64,000 bases of DNA, taken from contig JAKPPU010000001.1 of assembly GCA_029547185.1 (NCBI GenBank), positions 1 through 64,000 on the forward strand, in the 5' to 3' direction. Every line of letters begins with the position of its first letter. Positions within the stretch are counted from its first letter, which is position 1. The stretch comes from Deltaproteobacteria bacterium (GTDB lineage: Bacteria; Desulfobacterota; Desulfomonilia; UBA1062). The notes under the pieces are model-generated. The model worked only from the letters and a program-made list of their open reading frames with translations. It searched no databases and was not told where the DNA came from. Positions 27,214-36,564 of the stretch are shown piece after piece. Made by a program: the position numbers and the translations under genes.

Positions 27214-27570
27214 GGAAAACCTCCGGATCAGAATGTATTACCCTACAATAGAATCAATAGCGGCCGACCGGTGACAATCAAGGACGAGAAGGGCTTCCTG
27301 ACAGGATGTGTAGGCACGGCAGGGAAATTATTTTGCGTCTCGGGACAAATAACCTTCACTCTCTCCCGGAAACGCCCTGCCTCACCCGATGGTGTCCTCT
27401 TCTGCAGGAATGAATTTCATTTTGCAGGACAGGGCATGCTCCTACCCCCGTGGCAAGCCGCAGGCTAACCGACGGAAAAGCCAAGACAAACGATCCGTAA
27501 GAGCACGTGGTATATTTCTTGAAGCATGGCTTAAGGGTTGGAATAATACTTGGATCAAAAGGAAGAAGCC
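27214..27570. other. Leader region before the P460-like gene, weakly GEMM-like
   Basis: This 357-base gap has no convincing gene. Around 27450-27482 the sequence runs ggcaagcc, a short variable part, then gacggaaaagcc, which loosely recalls the GGCAAACC...GACGCAAAGCC core of cyclic-di-GMP-I (GEMM) riboswitches. These often precede cytochrome genes in deltaproteobacteria. The later tetraloop-receptor half is not recognisable, so this is only a hint. Confidence 0.2.
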
Positions 27571-28077
27571 GTGAGAGAGCCGCGATTTTTCGATATCGTT
27601 CAGATAGGCTTTCTGGCTCTCCTTCTGCTCCGCTGCACCTCCACGGCAGAGCTCCCGTCAATGCCGTCTCCCGACCCCAAAGAGCTCTGGACGTATATCA
27701 CCAGGACAAATCCGTACACCCAGTGGCAGCACTGGCCAGGGTATGAGGACAAACAACCCGGGCTGAGTCCTCATGGGGCATGGTTCGAACTCTATGCCAA
27801 CGATACGGCGATCGAAGCGGCCAGGGCAGGCAGAAGCGTGATGCCTTCGGGCTCGGTCCTGGTGAGAGAAAACTATGCGAGAGATAAAACAACGCTGTTG
27901 TCGATCACTCCCATGTACAAGGTAAGGGATTACAGCCCGCGCGCCGGCAACTGGTTCTGGGCCGAATACAGCCCCGAGGGAAGGGTCAGGGCAGGCGGAA
28001 GGGTTCAGTCCTGTATCCAGTGCCACAGCGCATCGAAATATGACTTCCTGTACACTCGGCCCGGACAGGCCAGGTAG
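27571..28077 (+). CDS. Cytochrome P460-like c-type haem protein
   Basis: A 168-residue exported protein with a signal sequence (hydrophobic residues 9-23, with a cysteine after it) and one haem-attachment motif CIQCH near the C-terminus. The pattern NPYTQWQHWPG, SPHGAWFELYAN, VRENYARD, MYKVRDYSPRAGNWFWAEY and GRVQSCIQCH matches the cytochrome P460 family, which act on hydroxylamine or NO or as small electron carriers. GTG at 27571 is chosen because AAAAGGAAG lies just upstream; a TTG seven codons earlier lacks a site. The flavoprotein gene follows within 75 bases. Confidence 0.8.
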   Translation: MREPRFFDIVQIGFLALLLLRCTSTAELPSMPSPDPKELWTYITRTNPYTQWQHWPGYEDKQPGLSPHGAWFELYANDTAIEAARAGRSVMPSGSVLVRENYARDKTTLLSITPMYKVRDYSPRAGNWFWAEYSPEGRVRAGGRVQSCIQCHSASKYDFLYTRPGQAR

Positions 28078-28151
28078 GGGCAGCGGAGTTTTCCTCAGAA
28101 CAGACTGTCTCACGCGCAAGACAGATCACCCCATCTTTCGGAGGTGGACTC

Positions 28152-29501
28152 ATGGGTGTATCAGCTCATACCGGGACAAGTCCCATGGGAGGCGCGGTGC
28201 TCATTCTCCTGTACATCCTCATTGCAGCCGTTCCCATGATTGTCGCATCCTTCTTAGCCGTGACGCATGAAAATGCAGTCTACGAGCTGGGAAGGAATTT
28301 CGCCCTCATCGGGTTCATGGTGCTCATTCTCCAGGTCTTCCCGGCCTCACGCCTCAAATGGATCGAACGTCCCTTCGGTCTGGATATCGTGCTTCGCTTT
28401 CATCGGAACATGGGGATCTTTGCACTGCTGCTCCTTCTTGCCCATCCCCTCCTGCTTTCAGCCGGGCTGGGCAGCGCCGGCCTCCTTATCGGGATAAAAG
28501 TTCCCTGGTACATATGGCTCGGAAGGCTCACCCTCGTCCTCCTGCTCGCCAACGTCCTCTTGAGCACCTACCAGACGTCTTTGAAGTTCAGGTTTGAAAA
28601 ATGGCGGGCTGTGCACGATATCCTGAGCCCCTTGATCCTGGTTTTTGCCTTCGTCCACAGCTTCACTGCCGGACAGGACCTCAGGAACCCATTCCTGCAG
28701 GGTGTCTGGGCAGCAGCCCTGCTCGCTGCCGTCGTCCTGTTCGTCTATCACCGGATCGTGAGGCCGATGATCCTGAAAAGCCATCCCTATCGGGTCATAG
28801 AGGTCCGGCCGGAGGCGTCGGACGTATGGACGATCAAGCTGGCCCCTCCCGAAGGGAGAAAGATCGAAGAATACCTGCCCGGGCAGTTTCACTTCATCAC
28901 CTTTTACCGGGACAGGAGCCTGCCCGTTGAGGAGCATCACTGGACAATCTCCTCCCCGCCGTCACAGGGGGAATACGTAAGCTCCACTATCAAGGCGCTC
29001 GGTGATTTCACCTCCACGATGGGTGAGACGAAAACAGGTGACGTTGCCGCGGTCCACGGTGCCTTCGGGCGCTTCTCCTATCTGTTCCATCCTGAAGAAA
29101 GGGACCTCGTGTTCGTCGCAGGAGGCATCGGGATCACGCCCCTGATGAGCATGATCCGGTATATGCACGACGTCAGGGATGCCCGGAATGTCGTCCTCTT
29201 CTACGGCAATCAGAAGGAGGACCAGATCGTGTTCCGCGATGAGCTCTCGAACATTGAGTCGGAGGGATACCCGAGCTTGAAGGTCGTCCACGTAATCAGC
29301 TCTCCGGAGAAGGAATGGACCGGTGAAACAGGGTATGTGGATCGGGAGAAGATCAGGAAGCATTGCGGAGACAACCTTCAAGGCAAGGCATTCTACCTGT
29401 GCGGGCCTGCCGGGATGCTGGAGGCGGTCGCATCTGCCTTAAAGGGTATGGGAGTGGCGGACCGGCAGATAAGAACAGAAATCTTTTCGTTTCTGGATTA
29501 G
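28152..29501 (+). CDS. Ferric-reductase-type membrane flavoprotein
   Basis: A 449-residue protein with about six N-terminal membrane helices (residues 15-215) containing the paired histidines of a ferric-reductase-like haem b domain (RFHRNMGIF, AHPLLL, WRAVHDI, FAFVHSF). A ferredoxin-NADP reductase-type module follows: YLPGQFHFITF and HHWTISSPP for FAD, VFVAGGIGITPLMSMI and YLCGPAGMLEAV for NAD(P)H. It should move electrons from NAD(P)H through FAD and haem across the membrane. GGAGG precedes the ATG. It follows the P460-like cytochrome, a possible electron partner. Confidence 0.9.
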   Translation: MGVSAHTGTSPMGGAVLILLYILIAAVPMIVASFLAVTHENAVYELGRNFALIGFMVLILQVFPASRLKWIERPFGLDIVLRFHRNMGIFALLLLLAHPLLLSAGLGSAGLLIGIKVPWYIWLGRLTLVLLLANVLLSTYQTSLKFRFEKWRAVHDILSPLILVFAFVHSFTAGQDLRNPFLQGVWAAALLAAVVLFVYHRIVRPMILKSHPYRVIEVRPEASDVWTIKLAPPEGRKIEEYLPGQFHFITFYRDRSLPVEEHHWTISSPPSQGEYVSSTIKALGDFTSTMGETKTGDVAAVHGAFGRFSYLFHPEERDLVFVAGGIGITPLMSMIRYMHDVRDARNVVLFYGNQKEDQIVFRDELSNIESEGYPSLKVVHVISSPEKEWTGETGYVDREKIRKHCGDNLQGKAFYLCGPAGMLEAVASALKGMGVADRQIRTEIFSFLD

Positions 29502-29511
29502 GGGGCAACCC

Positions 29512-29697
29512 ATGCGCAAGGAAGAGCTGAAACACGTTACAACGATCGTCGTCCTCATCCTCGTTCTCGCTGCGGCTGTCATGGCCTTCATCAGGGCGGC
29601 CCCCTCCTCTTCTCATGACGGATCAGGCCCTGGGACAAGGGAGCCGCATGCAATCTCCACGGAGTCCGAGGTGCGGTCGCCCTCGGTAATCGGCTGA
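29512..29697 (+). CDS. Small single-helix membrane protein
   Basis: A 61-residue protein with one N-terminal helix (TTIVVLILVLAAAVMAFI) and a Ser/Gly-rich tail outside the membrane. It starts ten bases after the flavoprotein stop behind AGGGGG, so it probably belongs to that operon. No family is recognised. Confidence 0.5.
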   Translation: MRKEELKHVTTIVVLILVLAAAVMAFIRAAPSSSHDGSGPGTREPHAISTESEVRSPSVIG

Positions 29698-29707
29698 TCG
29701 CACCACT

Positions 29708-30016
29708 CTACTTTTCGAGCGCGACAAACAGATCGCCGTCGAGGAAGGATTCGCACCTCGTATCGCCGAGGGAAATGAACCTGTTGTCCGACTGGAGAGG
29801 AACGTCGTTGCTGTCGACCGGTCTGCCGTTGACGATGGGGACGGAAACCTCTGCGTGCACCCCGCTTTCATCCCTGCCGTACCCGAGGGCGAAGCCCCTT
29901 TCGCGCGTTCCCTGAACGATCTTGTACATCTCCTGACACCTCTTGCACTCATTATCATCAGTCGCGGCACCTTTTTCAATCTTTGCGCCGATGATGGGAT
30001 GAGCGCTCCGAGACAA
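29708..30016 (-). CDS. Hypothetical CxxC protein
   Basis: A 102-residue frame opening with TTG, without a clear ribosome site, so the start is doubtful. It has a CKRC motif near residue 25 and a long beta-type tail (GFALGYGRDESGVHAEVSVP, then VNGRPVDSNDVPL). Amino-acid composition looks like a real protein. The CxxC and the neighbouring cytochrome genes could mean a redox or metal role, but this is a guess. Confidence 0.4.
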   Translation of the reverse strand: MSRSAHPIIGAKIEKGAATDDNECKRCQEMYKIVQGTRERGFALGYGRDESGVHAEVSVPIVNGRPVDSNDVPLQSDNRFISLGDTRCESFLDGDLFVALEK

Positions 30017-30128
30017 AAGAGGTCAAACCGGGGATGGGCTTGCGCAATCTCCCGGGCTGGGAGAGACAAAGGGAGAGGTCGTCCGGGAGCCTGCCGCTTC
30101 TATTCCGGGGCAGTCACGAACGTGGTGT

Positions 30129-30512
30129 CTACATCTGCGGCTGTGAGAGGACAGCCCGCCTGAAGAGGTCGTTGTAGAGATAGACCTTTGATCCGCCGGG
30201 CTTGAGGGTCATGGTGCCCGGCTCCACCCTGACGACGTGAGGCGTGCCGAGAAGGTCGCTGACCATGGATTCGGAAGCGCCCGTAAAGCTGCCTGCAGCG
30301 TTTCCCACCTGCGGGCTGCTCTGCGTGTTGCCGTATCCGTCCGGGTCGCCCCAGGCAATTATGTCGAAGTGGATATCCATGGTCACATCGATCATGATGC
30401 TTACCCCGGACTGGCAGGTTATGTTTGAAAGCTCGCTTTCACTGATCGACTTCATCGCCATGAGAGACAATGGCAGGAGCAAGCAGGCAATGATCAGAAT
30501 CGTTTTCTTCAT
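30129..30512 (-). CDS. Small secreted protein (SelSNITCQ..SI motif)
   Basis: A 127-residue protein with a Sec signal (MKKTILIIACLLLPLSLMAM). The mature start, KSISESELSNITCQSGVSI, follows the pattern 'L..LsdeeLs.VtgQ.GvsI' seen in a group of small secreted proteins often annotated DUF6160-like. The rest is Gly/Ser-rich with no catalytic motif. AAGGAG lies 11 bases before the ATG. Confidence 0.6.
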   Translation of the reverse strand: MKKTILIIACLLLPLSLMAMKSISESELSNITCQSGVSIMIDVTMDIHFDIIAWGDPDGYGNTQSSPQVGNAAGSFTGASESMVSDLLGTPHVVRVEPGTMTLKPGGSKVYLYNDLFRRAVLSQPQM

Positions 30513-30890
30513 CCCTGTCTGTTCTCCTTTTCACGTGATCGATGGGAATATCCCCTGCATCGGATAGCTTGCCCGGAGCCGGGATAAATTATTGCATTTA
30601 TATACCAGCAATTAATAATTAATTTCAAGGAAAATGCAAGGGTGGGGATCCGGTTTTCCCGGGCCTCGAGAAGAATCTCGATAACGGAGCCAATGCAATC
30701 TCTTCCCTGAATGCCTGCAGCTGCCGGGCAATGCGCTGGATCTTTCCCTGGTATGAGTTCTGGAAATGGCTGCCTTCGGGTTTACTATATAAATTACGAG
30801 GGCAGCTCCTCGATGATCACAGAGATGCAGTGCAAATCCCCTGATGGAGTGATGCATAGGTGAAAAGAGAGATGAGGAGGAAATCCTGCT
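30513..30890. other. Gap between divergent secreted-protein genes
   Basis: The 378 bases hold the leaders of two divergent genes. The part around 30590-30630 is very A+T-rich and includes the palindrome attaataattaat; no gene or terminator is evident. Confidence 0.4.
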
Positions 30891-32222
30891 GTGCGGCATT
30901 TCCCTGTGCAGGCTTCATCAGCTGTTCTCCTGCTCTGGGTGCTCACCTGCCTCACGTCATGCGGAAGCGGAAGCTCCGCTGACAGAAACGGCGCGGCATC
31001 ATCGGAAGCTGCAACAGGATACTCCTGGACCTACATGATCTATATGGCAGCAGACAACAATCTCTCGGATGCGGCCGAGGCAGATATCAATGAAATGGAA
31101 AGGGTCGGTTCGACCGCAGACGTGAGTGTGGCCGTACAGGCCGAGTTCATGCCGGCTGTATCCGAAGGCCTTCCGGCATCGACCGTACGGGGCAGAATCG
31201 TGCGGGACAATGATCGGACAACTATCGGCTCGTGGTACAGTGAAATAGGGGACAGGAACATGGCCGATCCGGCAACCCTCACGGAATTCATCACGTGGGC
31301 TGCCCGGGAGTATCCGGCAGATCACTACGCCCTGGTGCTCTGGAGCCACGGCTCGGGATGGAAGGATGGAGAGACGGGCTCTCCGATTCTCGATAAGGGC
31401 ATGATCGTGGACACGGATTCCGAAGGCAGCTCCTATCGCATGTCCCTGCAGGACATCGCGGATGCAGTCGGAAACAGCAGCGTCTTCTTCGATGTGATCG
31501 ATTTCGATTCCTGCCTCATGGGGATGTATGAAGTAGCTTACGAATTCAAGGATCTTGCTTCCTACCTCGTATTTTCCGAAGACGTCTATCCTGTAAGCGG
31601 AGACTCATACGACACCATCCTCAAAGAGCTCACGGAAAACCCGGGCATGGACGGGGCTCTGCTTGCACAGACCATCGTTGAAAAATGCATGGAGTACTAC
31701 CGGACCCGCAGCATATCCGTGACGAAGTCAGCCGTCGGTACGGCACAAATCGATGAGTTCCACGCAGGGATATGTACCCTGGCCGAGTACCTGAGCGATC
31801 ACATGAGCGTCGAGGGGCCCAATATCGAATCGGCCAGGGCGGAATCGGTTGCATACCAGTACCCCGAAAACCACGACCTGGGTGATTTCCTGGAAAAGCT
31901 CGATGGGTATACCGGCTCCACGGAGCTGAAAACGATAATCGGACAGGTTGCGGAGTCACTCTCGCAGGTTGTCGTGAGCAGCAAGGTATTCAGCTTGAAT
32001 GCCGATGACAAGATCAATGACAGCATGGGGGTCGCCATATACCTGCCGTCCGGTACGCAGGCGTCCTTAGGTGAGATCGATCGGTATTCCCGGCTCTCGT
32101 GCAGCAGATCAGCGTCCTTTACCTGGGCCAACCTCGTGAATCAAATCGTAACCGGCAATCCCGTCATCAGCAGGGAAAGCGCGATCGGAAGCTCGACAGC
32201 GCTCTACACGGAGGGCTTTTAA
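30891..32222 (+). CDS. Clostripain-type (C11) peptidase lipoprotein
   Basis: A 443-residue lipoprotein: signal peptide with lipobox LTSC (Cys24), then a C11 caspase-fold domain with YMIYMAADNNLSDAAEADI, the catalytic His153 in LWSHGSGW and Cys208 in DFDSCLMGMYEVAYE. These enzymes cleave after basic residues and act outside the cytoplasm; the anchor puts this one on the inner or outer membrane. GTG start with GAGGAGG eight to nine bases upstream. The C-terminal 60 residues are outside the usual domain. Confidence 0.9.
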   Translation: MRHFPVQASSAVLLLWVLTCLTSCGSGSSADRNGAASSEAATGYSWTYMIYMAADNNLSDAAEADINEMERVGSTADVSVAVQAEFMPAVSEGLPASTVRGRIVRDNDRTTIGSWYSEIGDRNMADPATLTEFITWAAREYPADHYALVLWSHGSGWKDGETGSPILDKGMIVDTDSEGSSYRMSLQDIADAVGNSSVFFDVIDFDSCLMGMYEVAYEFKDLASYLVFSEDVYPVSGDSYDTILKELTENPGMDGALLAQTIVEKCMEYYRTRSISVTKSAVGTAQIDEFHAGICTLAEYLSDHMSVEGPNIESARAESVAYQYPENHDLGDFLEKLDGYTGSTELKTIIGQVAESLSQVVVSSKVFSLNADDKINDSMGVAIYLPSGTQASLGEIDRYSRLSCSRSASFTWANLVNQIVTGNPVISRESAIGSSTALYTEGF

Positions 32223-32298
32223 GGAGTGATCTTTCACATTCATGGTGCGGGACTGCACGGTCATGCCTTGAAACCATGGGGTGCACTCCTGAAGCGCT

Positions 32299-32739
32299 CT
32301 AACGGGACGGCCGCTTCACGATGAGAACCGGCTTCCTCGAGGAGTGTATCACCTCTTCGGAGACAGAGCCCAGGATCATCTCTCTCACATTGCTCTTCCC
32401 ATGGGAGCCCATGGCGATGATGGACACATCCTCGGCTTCTTCGGTCCGGAGAATGACGCTTGCCGGTATTCCCACCTCGATGCTCGTCTCGACCTCGAAG
32501 CCGGTCTCTTCAAAGTGGACCCTGAGAGAGTCCATGGAGCTTTGCGCATCTTCCCTGAGGTTCTTTTCTATCTCCATGGAGATTATCGGGTTGTAGATAA
32601 GCAGGTCGAGAACCCTCGAATCGATTGCATGGAGGATGAAGACCCACTGGCGGGCTCCATCTCTCAGCTGATCGATGTATTTGATCGCCTCCTGGGCGAC
32701 ATCGGAGAAATCCGTAGGATACAAGATCTTTTTGAACAT
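32299..32739 (-). CDS. Universal stress protein (UspA family)
   Basis: A 146-residue single-domain Usp: FKKILYPTDFSDVAQEA at the start, AMGSHGKSNVREMILGSVSE as the ATP-binding G-2X-G-9X-G(S/T) segment, and PVLIVK at the end. The loop keeps the glycines, so nucleotide binding is likely. The start at 32739 was chosen because GGGG lies seven to eight bases upstream; longer in-frame starts lack a site. Stand-alone gene. Confidence 0.9.
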   Translation of the reverse strand: MFKKILYPTDFSDVAQEAIKYIDQLRDGARQWVFILHAIDSRVLDLLIYNPIISMEIEKNLREDAQSSMDSLRVHFEETGFEVETSIEVGIPASVILRTEEAEDVSIIAMGSHGKSNVREMILGSVSEEVIHSSRKPVLIVKRPSR

Positions 32740-32938
32740 GGCCATACCCCGGCATATGCTTTTGAGCTCATGAGTATTGGTAATGCGGTGCAACGGGAAT
32801 TTCCCAAATTTTATTGCCCGATCCAGGAAAAGATCCGGGGCGCGTATGGTCTGTCCTCCCGGATACGGATCTGCCGGGAAAGGTCTCTCCGGCAGGGCAG
32901 AAAGGATCCGAAGCAGCTTTCCGGCTCATGACGAGGGC

Positions 32939-32973
32939 AAAAAAAAAGCCAAGTAGCAAACGTGCTGCCTGGC
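32939..32973 (-). terminator. Rho-independent terminator (minus strand)
   Basis: Read on the minus strand: GCCAGGCAGCA, a 4-base loop, TGCTACTTGGC (11-bp stem with two wobble pairs) followed by nine T. It ends transcription from the Nnr gene. Confidence 0.85.
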
Positions 32974-33097
32974 AGTTATGAAGAGAGTATTTTTTCGTTG
33001 TGTATGCGCTATCGGCCGGGAAAAAAGAAAACATGAAGGAATTTTTTCTCGCGACAGAATAATGGGGGAGCTGTGCCTTCGAATCAATGTTTCCGGC

Positions 33098-33120
33098 TTC
33101 GTGGAAGGTGCTTCCACGAA
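33098..33120. repeat. Perfect 10-bp hairpin after the Nnr gene
   Basis: TTCGTGGAAG and CTTCCACGAA flank a 3-base loop, 28 bases beyond the Nnr stop and ahead of the true terminator. Without a T-run it may act as an mRNA 3' stabiliser or binding site. Confidence 0.7.
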
Positions 33121-33147
33121 TGCTGCCGTGAGCAGACGGCGAGCGGC

Positions 33148-34713
33148 TCAGACAACTTCGAGACCGCGGTACAGGTCTTCGAGCAAGCCCTCACGGTCCA
33201 TCCGGACTGCGCGGGGGAGGAAATCGAGGATATCCCGGGCAGTCATCCCGTCCTCTCCGATATCCGCTGCGGCAAGATCGCCCGACACGCCATGGATGAA
33301 TACGCCCTTGCTCACTGCCTGATCGATTCCGAGTCCGAGCCCCAGCATGGCGGCAATTGTGCCGGTAAGCACATCGCCCGAACCTGCAGTCGCCATTCCG
33401 GAATTGCCGCTCACATTGATGAAAACCCTGCCGTCCGGGTATCCGATGAGCGAGTTGGCGCCCTTCATGACGATGATGGCATCGAGCTCATCGGCTGTCT
33501 TTGTCAGGATGCTCACCTTATCCGACTCGATCCGTTCGGCAGGAATCCGGGTGAGCCGCGACATCTCTCCCAGATGGGGCGTGAGCACCGTCGGCGCTTT
33601 TCTCTTTTTCAGGATGCCCGGGTCCTTGCTTATCGCCGTAATGCCGTCGGCATCGACGACCACGGGTTTTTCGATCGCCGAAACCAGCTCGCGGACGAGC
33701 TGGGCGGTCTCTTCGTTCAGGGACAGCCCGGGCCCGATGACCACGATGTCCATCTTCTCCGAGAGCTCGAGGAGGGATTCCTTGTTCTCGTATGAGATGC
33801 TCCCCGACCTGGTGGACTTCTGGGGAAGGAACACGATCTCGCTGCCTTTTGCACCGATGAAGGGCATGATGCCTTCGGGACATGCGAGCCTCGAGTATCC
33901 TCCTCCTGCCTTGAGGAAGGACATGGCAGAAAAGTATGGCGCACCGAAATAGCCGGATGCACCGGCGACAAAGAGGGCCTGCCCGAAGGTGTTCTTGTAC
34001 CCCGCCGGGTTCCGCAAGGGGAGGGCAGGGGGATCGTTGATCTCGACCATGATCTCATCGGATGCATAGAGCTCCGGCGGAAAAGAGATGTGGGTAACGT
34101 AGAGCTTTCCGCAGAGTCCGTAGCCGGGCATGAGGAGGTTGCCGGTCTTGGGCAGGCCGAAGGTCACGGTATAATCGGCTGCTATTGCGCGTCCCATAGC
34201 CTTGCCCGTGTCGCCGTTCACGCCTGAGGGGATATCGAGACTCAGCACCGGCTGAGGGCACTCGTTGACTGCCTCGATCACCTCTGCATAAAGCCCGCTC
34301 ACCTCCCGGTCGAGGCCGGTCCCGAGCATGGCGTCGACGACGGCATCGCAGTGGGCGAGATCATGACCGAGCGACCCGGTGGAATTCAGCCTGGCGACCT
34401 CTATGGGCAGCCTCGAAATGATATCCAGGTTCTCCTTCGCCGATCCCCGGTACTTGTCCTGATCGGCAAGGAGAAATACCCGTGCCCTGCCGCCCAAGGA
34501 GTGGATCTTCCTCGCCGCGACAAAGCCGTCGCCGCCGTTGTTTCCTCCGCCGCAGAAGACGAGGAAGGTCCCGCCGGGTATGCCCACTTCCCTGTCCAGC
34601 ACGGTGCAGGCCGCCATGCCGGCATTTTCCATGAGAAGCATCTCGGAGATGCCGTATCTTTCGGTTGCAGATCTGTCCATTGCCCGCATCCGGTCTACAC
34701 TGCTCACCTTCAT
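33148..34713 (-). CDS. nnr: Bifunctional NAD(P)H-hydrate epimerase / ADP-dependent dehydratase
   Basis: A 521-residue metabolite-repair enzyme that epimerises and then dehydrates damaged NAD(P)HX. The N-terminal YjeF-N epimerase half has MLLMENAG, FCGGGNNGGDGFVAAR and SLDIPSGVNGDTG; the C-terminal ribokinase-like half has VVDADGI, VLTPHLGEMSRL, VMKGANSLI and the NSGMATAGSGDVLTGTIAAML nucleotide site. Length is standard for the fused protein. GGAG precedes the ATG. It is followed downstream by a hairpin and a terminator. Confidence 0.95.
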   Translation of the reverse strand: MKVSSVDRMRAMDRSATERYGISEMLLMENAGMAACTVLDREVGIPGGTFLVFCGGGNNGGDGFVAARKIHSLGGRARVFLLADQDKYRGSAKENLDIISRLPIEVARLNSTGSLGHDLAHCDAVVDAMLGTGLDREVSGLYAEVIEAVNECPQPVLSLDIPSGVNGDTGKAMGRAIAADYTVTFGLPKTGNLLMPGYGLCGKLYVTHISFPPELYASDEIMVEINDPPALPLRNPAGYKNTFGQALFVAGASGYFGAPYFSAMSFLKAGGGYSRLACPEGIMPFIGAKGSEIVFLPQKSTRSGSISYENKESLLELSEKMDIVVIGPGLSLNEETAQLVRELVSAIEKPVVVDADGITAISKDPGILKKRKAPTVLTPHLGEMSRLTRIPAERIESDKVSILTKTADELDAIIVMKGANSLIGYPDGRVFINVSGNSGMATAGSGDVLTGTIAAMLGLGLGIDQAVSKGVFIHGVSGDLAAADIGEDGMTARDILDFLPRAVRMDREGLLEDLYRGLEVV

Positions 34714-34865
34714 GGTCTTCTCACTCCTTTCGCAAAATACCCATAGGACGTCCGATCAGAGAAACTTTTTCAAACGGATCGGCCCTCCGGCATGCCGGTG
34801 GATTTCGATGGATCATCTCCGATCACACACGGGCTGATCGGGGATGAATGCCCTGCCTGAGCGTG

Positions 34866-35054
34866 CTACTTCTTTTTCGAAAGGCAGTCGGGCCTCCAGA
34901 GGCAGTCCATGATACCGCAATCGGTGATGGTCTTGTAGCAGGGAGAGTTTCCCTCTGTCGTCTGGATATCCCGGATGAGGTCCTGTTTCGTCCTTGAAGC
35001 TCTCACGTCGATATTCATTTTCTTTGCTATGTTACGAACTTCCTGAATTCTCAT
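34866..35054 (-). CDS. SAP/Rho-N-like small protein with C-terminal cysteine cluster
   Basis: A 62-residue protein. Residues 1-35 (MRIQEVRNIAKKMNIDVRAS..KQDLIRDIQ) are a SAP/Rho N-terminal-like helix-extended-helix, usually nucleic-acid binding. The tail CYKTITDCGIMDCLWRPDC has four cysteines, a recurrent pattern in deltaproteobacterial relatives. GGAGG stands just before the ATG at 35054. Confidence 0.8.
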   Translation of the reverse strand: MRIQEVRNIAKKMNIDVRASRTKQDLIRDIQTTEGNSPCYKTITDCGIMDCLWRPDCLSKKK

Positions 35055-35142
35055 TGGGATCTCCTCCTTTAAAGAAGGTTCATGAAACAAAAAGCCGCTT
35101 AAATATTGCACCAGGTATATTCACTTGTAAAGCATGAAAAAT

Positions 35143-36417
35143 TCAGGTGAGGAAAACCGCCAGGAAAGCCCCGCAGACGAGTAAGAGGAACCCGGGCAGG
35201 ACGATTTTTCTCAAGGGAGCAGACCCGATGCCCAGAACGAGGACGCCTTTCAGGAATGTATTTGCCGCAGTTGCAAAGACAATGGCCTTGGCCGCCGTAG
35301 CGGGCTGGATCCCGTTCTTCCCGTCGCTGAGCTGCGTCAGGGACAGCGTGATGGCGTCGACATCGGCGAGGCCAGAGAGGAAGCTGGTTAAATAGATGCC
35401 GCTCTCCCCGAGGTAGATCTGTGCTGCCTTTGCAATGAAGAGGATCAGGGTGAATATGACGCCGAAGGTGATCGCAGGCCAGAGTTCGAACGGGTTCGTG
35501 ACGCGCATCTCCGCCTTCTCTTCGCTGCGGTGAAGGATGAAGAGGAAGAGGGCGTATGCGAGCCCCACGGCAATCGGGACGAGCATGGGCCGCCAGAGCA
35601 TCGCAGCGAGCTTCACGTTCAACACGAGAACGATCACGAAGAGCCTGGCGAACATGATGGTCCATGCGATGAATATGGCGAGGGCGAACGGTCTGGAGAG
35701 GGCATCCTCGTGCCTGCTCCGCTGGGTGAGGCTCAGGGTGACGGCCGTGCTCGAGGCGATGCCTCCCAGGATTCCGGTCAGACCCATGCCCTTCTGCGTT
35801 CCCAGCGTTTTGATCAGGATATAGCCGATGAAGCTGATCCCGGAGATGAACACCACGAGGAGCCAGATGACGAAGGGATTGAACACGTCGAAAGGCGGAG
35901 GCCCCAGCTGGCTGTTGGGCAGGATGGGCAGGATGATCGCCGTTATGACGGCGAACTTGAGCGTTGCAAAGAGGTCTTCCCGCGTGAGCTGCCTGACGAA
36001 CTGGCGCGTTTCGAACTTGAGCGAGAGCATGACGGTCGTCACAACCCCCAGGGCGATTCCGAGCTTGATCTTGCCCCAGAAGATGAGCGCCCCGCTCAAT
36101 ACGGTGATGAGTGCGGAGATCGGCGTCGTGAGCCCGCTCTGCGCCTTCAGCGAGCCGATGTAATAGGTGACGGTGAAGAAGGCGCCGACCACCACGATAA
36201 CGGAGACGAAGGGCCAGGGCGAGTGGACGAGATCCGATGAAAGCGCGCTGGCGCAGCCGACGAGGCCCATGAGCGCAAACGTGCGGATGCCCGGGTGTTC
36301 GGTCTCTGGGTCCTTGAAGGAATATTCACGCTGGATGCCGACGAGAATGCCTACGAGGAGGGCGATCCCGAACCTGAGGAAGAGGGTCGCCTCATCCATC
36401 AGCCACGCATTCTGCAT
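35143..36417 (-). CDS. MgtC/SapB N-terminal plus DUF4010 membrane protein
   Basis: A 424-residue membrane protein with about twelve predicted helices. The N-terminal FGIALLVGILVGIQREYSF is the MgtC/SapB signature and the C-terminal LADVDAITLSLTQLS and KAIVFATAANTFLKG blocks are typical of DUF4010. Its function is not established; a transport or magnesium-related role is possible. GAGG lies just upstream of the ATG. Confidence 0.85.
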   Translation of the reverse strand: MQNAWLMDEATLFLRFGIALLVGILVGIQREYSFKDPETEHPGIRTFALMGLVGCASALSSDLVHSPWPFVSVIVVVGAFFTVTYYIGSLKAQSGLTTPISALITVLSGALIFWGKIKLGIALGVVTTVMLSLKFETRQFVRQLTREDLFATLKFAVITAIILPILPNSQLGPPPFDVFNPFVIWLLVVFISGISFIGYILIKTLGTQKGMGLTGILGGIASSTAVTLSLTQRSRHEDALSRPFALAIFIAWTIMFARLFVIVLVLNVKLAAMLWRPMLVPIAVGLAYALFLFILHRSEEKAEMRVTNPFELWPAITFGVIFTLILFIAKAAQIYLGESGIYLTSFLSGLADVDAITLSLTQLSDGKNGIQPATAAKAIVFATAANTFLKGVLVLGIGSAPLRKIVLPGFLLLVCGAFLAVFLT

Positions 36418-36564
36418 TTTCTATCCTCGAACGGCCTGATGCCGCATCTTCCGATCTCAATCCCAGCGAGGCCCATGTCCTGTCCACGATCGTATACAGC
36501 CCTGTAAGCATTTGCATTATCATAGAGGTTCTATCGGAATATGGCAATCCCTTCTGAAACGCAT

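Larger units (their letters stand above)
32740..33147. other. Gap with minus-strand terminator and a perfect hairpin
   Basis: It contains the promoter region of the stress protein, a terminator at 32939-32973 and a hairpin at 33098-33120, all serving minus-strand genes. I see no gene in it. Confidence 0.5.
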
